From NCBI RefSeq assembly GCF_000328565.1, contig NC_019966.1:1364001-1428000 (forward strand): a stretch of 64,000 nucleotides of DNA, written 5' to 3'. The stretch comes from Mycobacterium sp. JS623 (GTDB taxonomy: Bacteria > Actinomycetota > Actinomycetes > Mycobacteriales > Mycobacteriaceae). The position numbers were made by a program, and so were the translations under genes. This document shows positions 63,099 through 64,000 of the stretch, piece after piece (position 1 is the first letter of the stretch; every line of letters starts with the position of its first letter). The notes beneath the pieces were generated by a model. It made no database searches. It saw only the letters and a list, made by a program, of their open reading frames with translations, and was not told the DNA's origin.

Positions 63099-63706
63099 GC
63101 CGGAAGGCACGGGTGGCGATGGCCCGTCAGTCCCAGCGCGCTGATCTGGCGCACACCGTGTTCGAAGCCGCACACCGCGATCGATGCGGCCACCATCGCG
63201 AACCTGATCCCTTCGGATATCTGAAGCTCGACCCACCGCGTCAGCACCGCGCGCGAGAAGTGGCCATGCCCGATGAACAGCACATCGCGCGACTCCATGT
63301 GCTCCAACGCGTACGCGATCGCCGCATCGGCCCGGTCGCTGACCTGCTGCAGGCTTTCCCCGCCAGGGCAGCCATGCGTCCAGACCAGCCAGTCGGGCAC
63401 TTGCTGCTGGATCTGCTTGGTGGTCAAGCCTTCGTAGTCGCCGTAATCCCATTCGGACAGCAGGGCAGACACCTCGTCGACTTTCAGCCCGGCCAGTTCG
63501 GCGGTGACGAGCGCCCGCTGCCGCGGGCTGGAGATCACCAACGGGTTGTCGAGGGTGAGCACCGAAAGCGCGTCGGCGGTCAGCTTTGCCTGCTCGCGAC
63601 CGGTCTCGGTCAGGTCGAGTTCGGTCCGGCTGGTGTGCTGACCTGATTTCGACCACGCTGTCTCGCCATGGCGAAGCAGAAACAGTCGGTGCTGCAAAAC
63701 GCCCAC
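63095..63706 (-). CDS. gpm2: Histidine phosphatase Gpm2 (phosphoglycerate-mutase-like)
   Basis: A 203-residue histidine phosphatase of the same length as Rv3214. LLRHGETAWSKSGQHTSRTELDLTETGREQA is the phosphohistidine motif; SSPRQRALVTAELAGL and LSEWDYGDYEGLT provide the second Arg and Glu; FIGHGHFSRAVLTRWVEL carries the second His. Despite the name, the orthologue acts as an acid phosphatase rather than a mutase. The GTG at 63706 gives the family length. It is 50 bases from the divergent ParA-type gene. Confidence 0.92.
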   Translation of the reverse strand: MGVLQHRLFLLRHGETAWSKSGQHTSRTELDLTETGREQAKLTADALSVLTLDNPLVISSPRQRALVTAELAGLKVDEVSALLSEWDYGDYEGLTTKQIQQQVPDWLVWTHGCPGGESLQQVSDRADAAIAYALEHMESRDVLFIGHGHFSRAVLTRWVELQISEGIRFAMVAASIAVCGFEHGVRQISALGLTGHRHPCLPA

Positions 63707-63756
63707 GGGGACCGATTGTGCCGCACACACCGTTGATTGTGGGTACCCGTGCAACG

Positions 63757-64000
63757 ATGAACACCGTGACGCGGGTACTTGCGGTCGCCAATCAAAAGGG
63801 TGGGGTTGCCAAAACGACGACGGTTGCGTCGTTGGGTGCGGCAATGGAGGAGAAGGGCAGACGGGTGCTGCTCGTCGACCTGGATCCCCAGGGATGTTTG
63901 ACGTTCTCGCTGGGCCAGGACCCCGATAAGCTGGCGGTGTCGATCCATGAGGTGTTGCTCGGTGAAGTCGAACCCGACGCGGCGCTGGTCGACACTACGG
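63757..64000 (+). CDS. ParA/Soj-family ATPase (3' truncated)
   Basis: The first 81 codons of a ParA-type ATPase cut by the window edge. VLAVANQKGGVAKTTTVASLGAAM is the deviant Walker A (Lys-Gly-Gly-x-x-Lys-Thr), and LLVDLDPQGCLTFSLGQDP is the Walker A' strand with the Asp. It matches Rv3213c, a chromosome-partitioning-like protein separate from the parAB locus near oriC. The ATG at 63757 is used; a GTG at 63766 is also possible. The Walker B motif would lie to the right of the window. Confidence 0.9.
   Translation, partial: MNTVTRVLAVANQKGGVAKTTTVASLGAAMEEKGRRVLLVDLDPQGCLTFSLGQDPDKLAVSIHEVLLGEVEPDAALVDTT

Overview
The window is chromosomal DNA from a GC-rich mycobacterium, most likely a rapidly growing environmental species (Mycolicibacterium type). 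Gene order from about 3 kb to the right edge follows, in reverse, the Mycobacterium tuberculosis Rv3213c-Rv3268 block (lcp1-rmlD-wbbL-manC, fbiAB, whiB2, manB/manA, alkB-rubAB, ahcY, tmk-mtrAB-lpqB, hpf-secA1, desA3, rsgA-aroA, sigH-rshA, pdtaS, whiB1, entC-gpm2, parA-like). Several segments have no counterpart I know in that block. I saw no tRNA, rRNA, CRISPR array or insertion sequence.

Layout. 1-2.8 kb: surface-polysaccharide type genes (Wzy/WaaL-like membrane protein, methyltransferase, SGNH hydrolase). 3-8.1 kb: cell-wall linker and nucleotide-sugar genes (TIGR03089 protein, Lcp1 ligase, RmlD, WbbL, GDP-mannose pyrophosphorylase). 8.1-11 kb: NUDIX-fbiB-fbiA, coenzyme F420 synthesis. 11.3-17.2 kb: whiB2, two conserved actinobacterial proteins, a methyltransferase and the mannose operon manB-tobH-manA. 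17.3-22 kb: leftward DUF808, small unknown, acyl-CoA dehydrogenase and FAD oxidoreductase genes. 22-26 kb: amino-acid permease and the alkane hydroxylase operon alkB-rubA-rubB-tetR. 26-33.7 kb: ahcY, two small secreted proteins, tmk, mtrA-mtrB-lpqB. 33.8-35.5 kb: a three-gene membrane/Rieske redox unit. 35.6-40.1 kb: comF, a long structured leader, hpf, secA1. 40.2-45.3 kb: DUF6459 protein, WS/DGAT-like acyltransferase, DUF6912 protein, and the desaturase pair (ferredoxin reductase and desA3). 45.8-49.2 kb: small secreted protein, rsgA, aroA, SRAP protein. 49.2-54.8 kb: an accessory catabolic cassette (TetR, enoyl-CoA hydratase, small membrane protein, MpaB-type oxygenase, second small membrane protein, aldehyde dehydrogenase, NDMA-type alcohol dehydrogenase). 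54.9-64 kb: SDR, YbaK, sigH-rshA, ribosomal protein bL37, biotin-binding protein, pdtaS, whiB1, diacylglycerol-kinase-like protein, membrane protein, GNAT, entC, gpm2 and the start of a ParA ATPase.

For a second look: the Rieske/membrane-histidine unit; the MpaB cassette with its twin small membrane proteins; a matching palindromic operator in front of both desaturase-system genes; the structured leader of hpf, which may be a raiA-type RNA; a family of intergenic palindromes; and two real genes under 60 codons (rubA and bL37). All assignments come from reading the sequence and recalled family knowledge; no database search was run.
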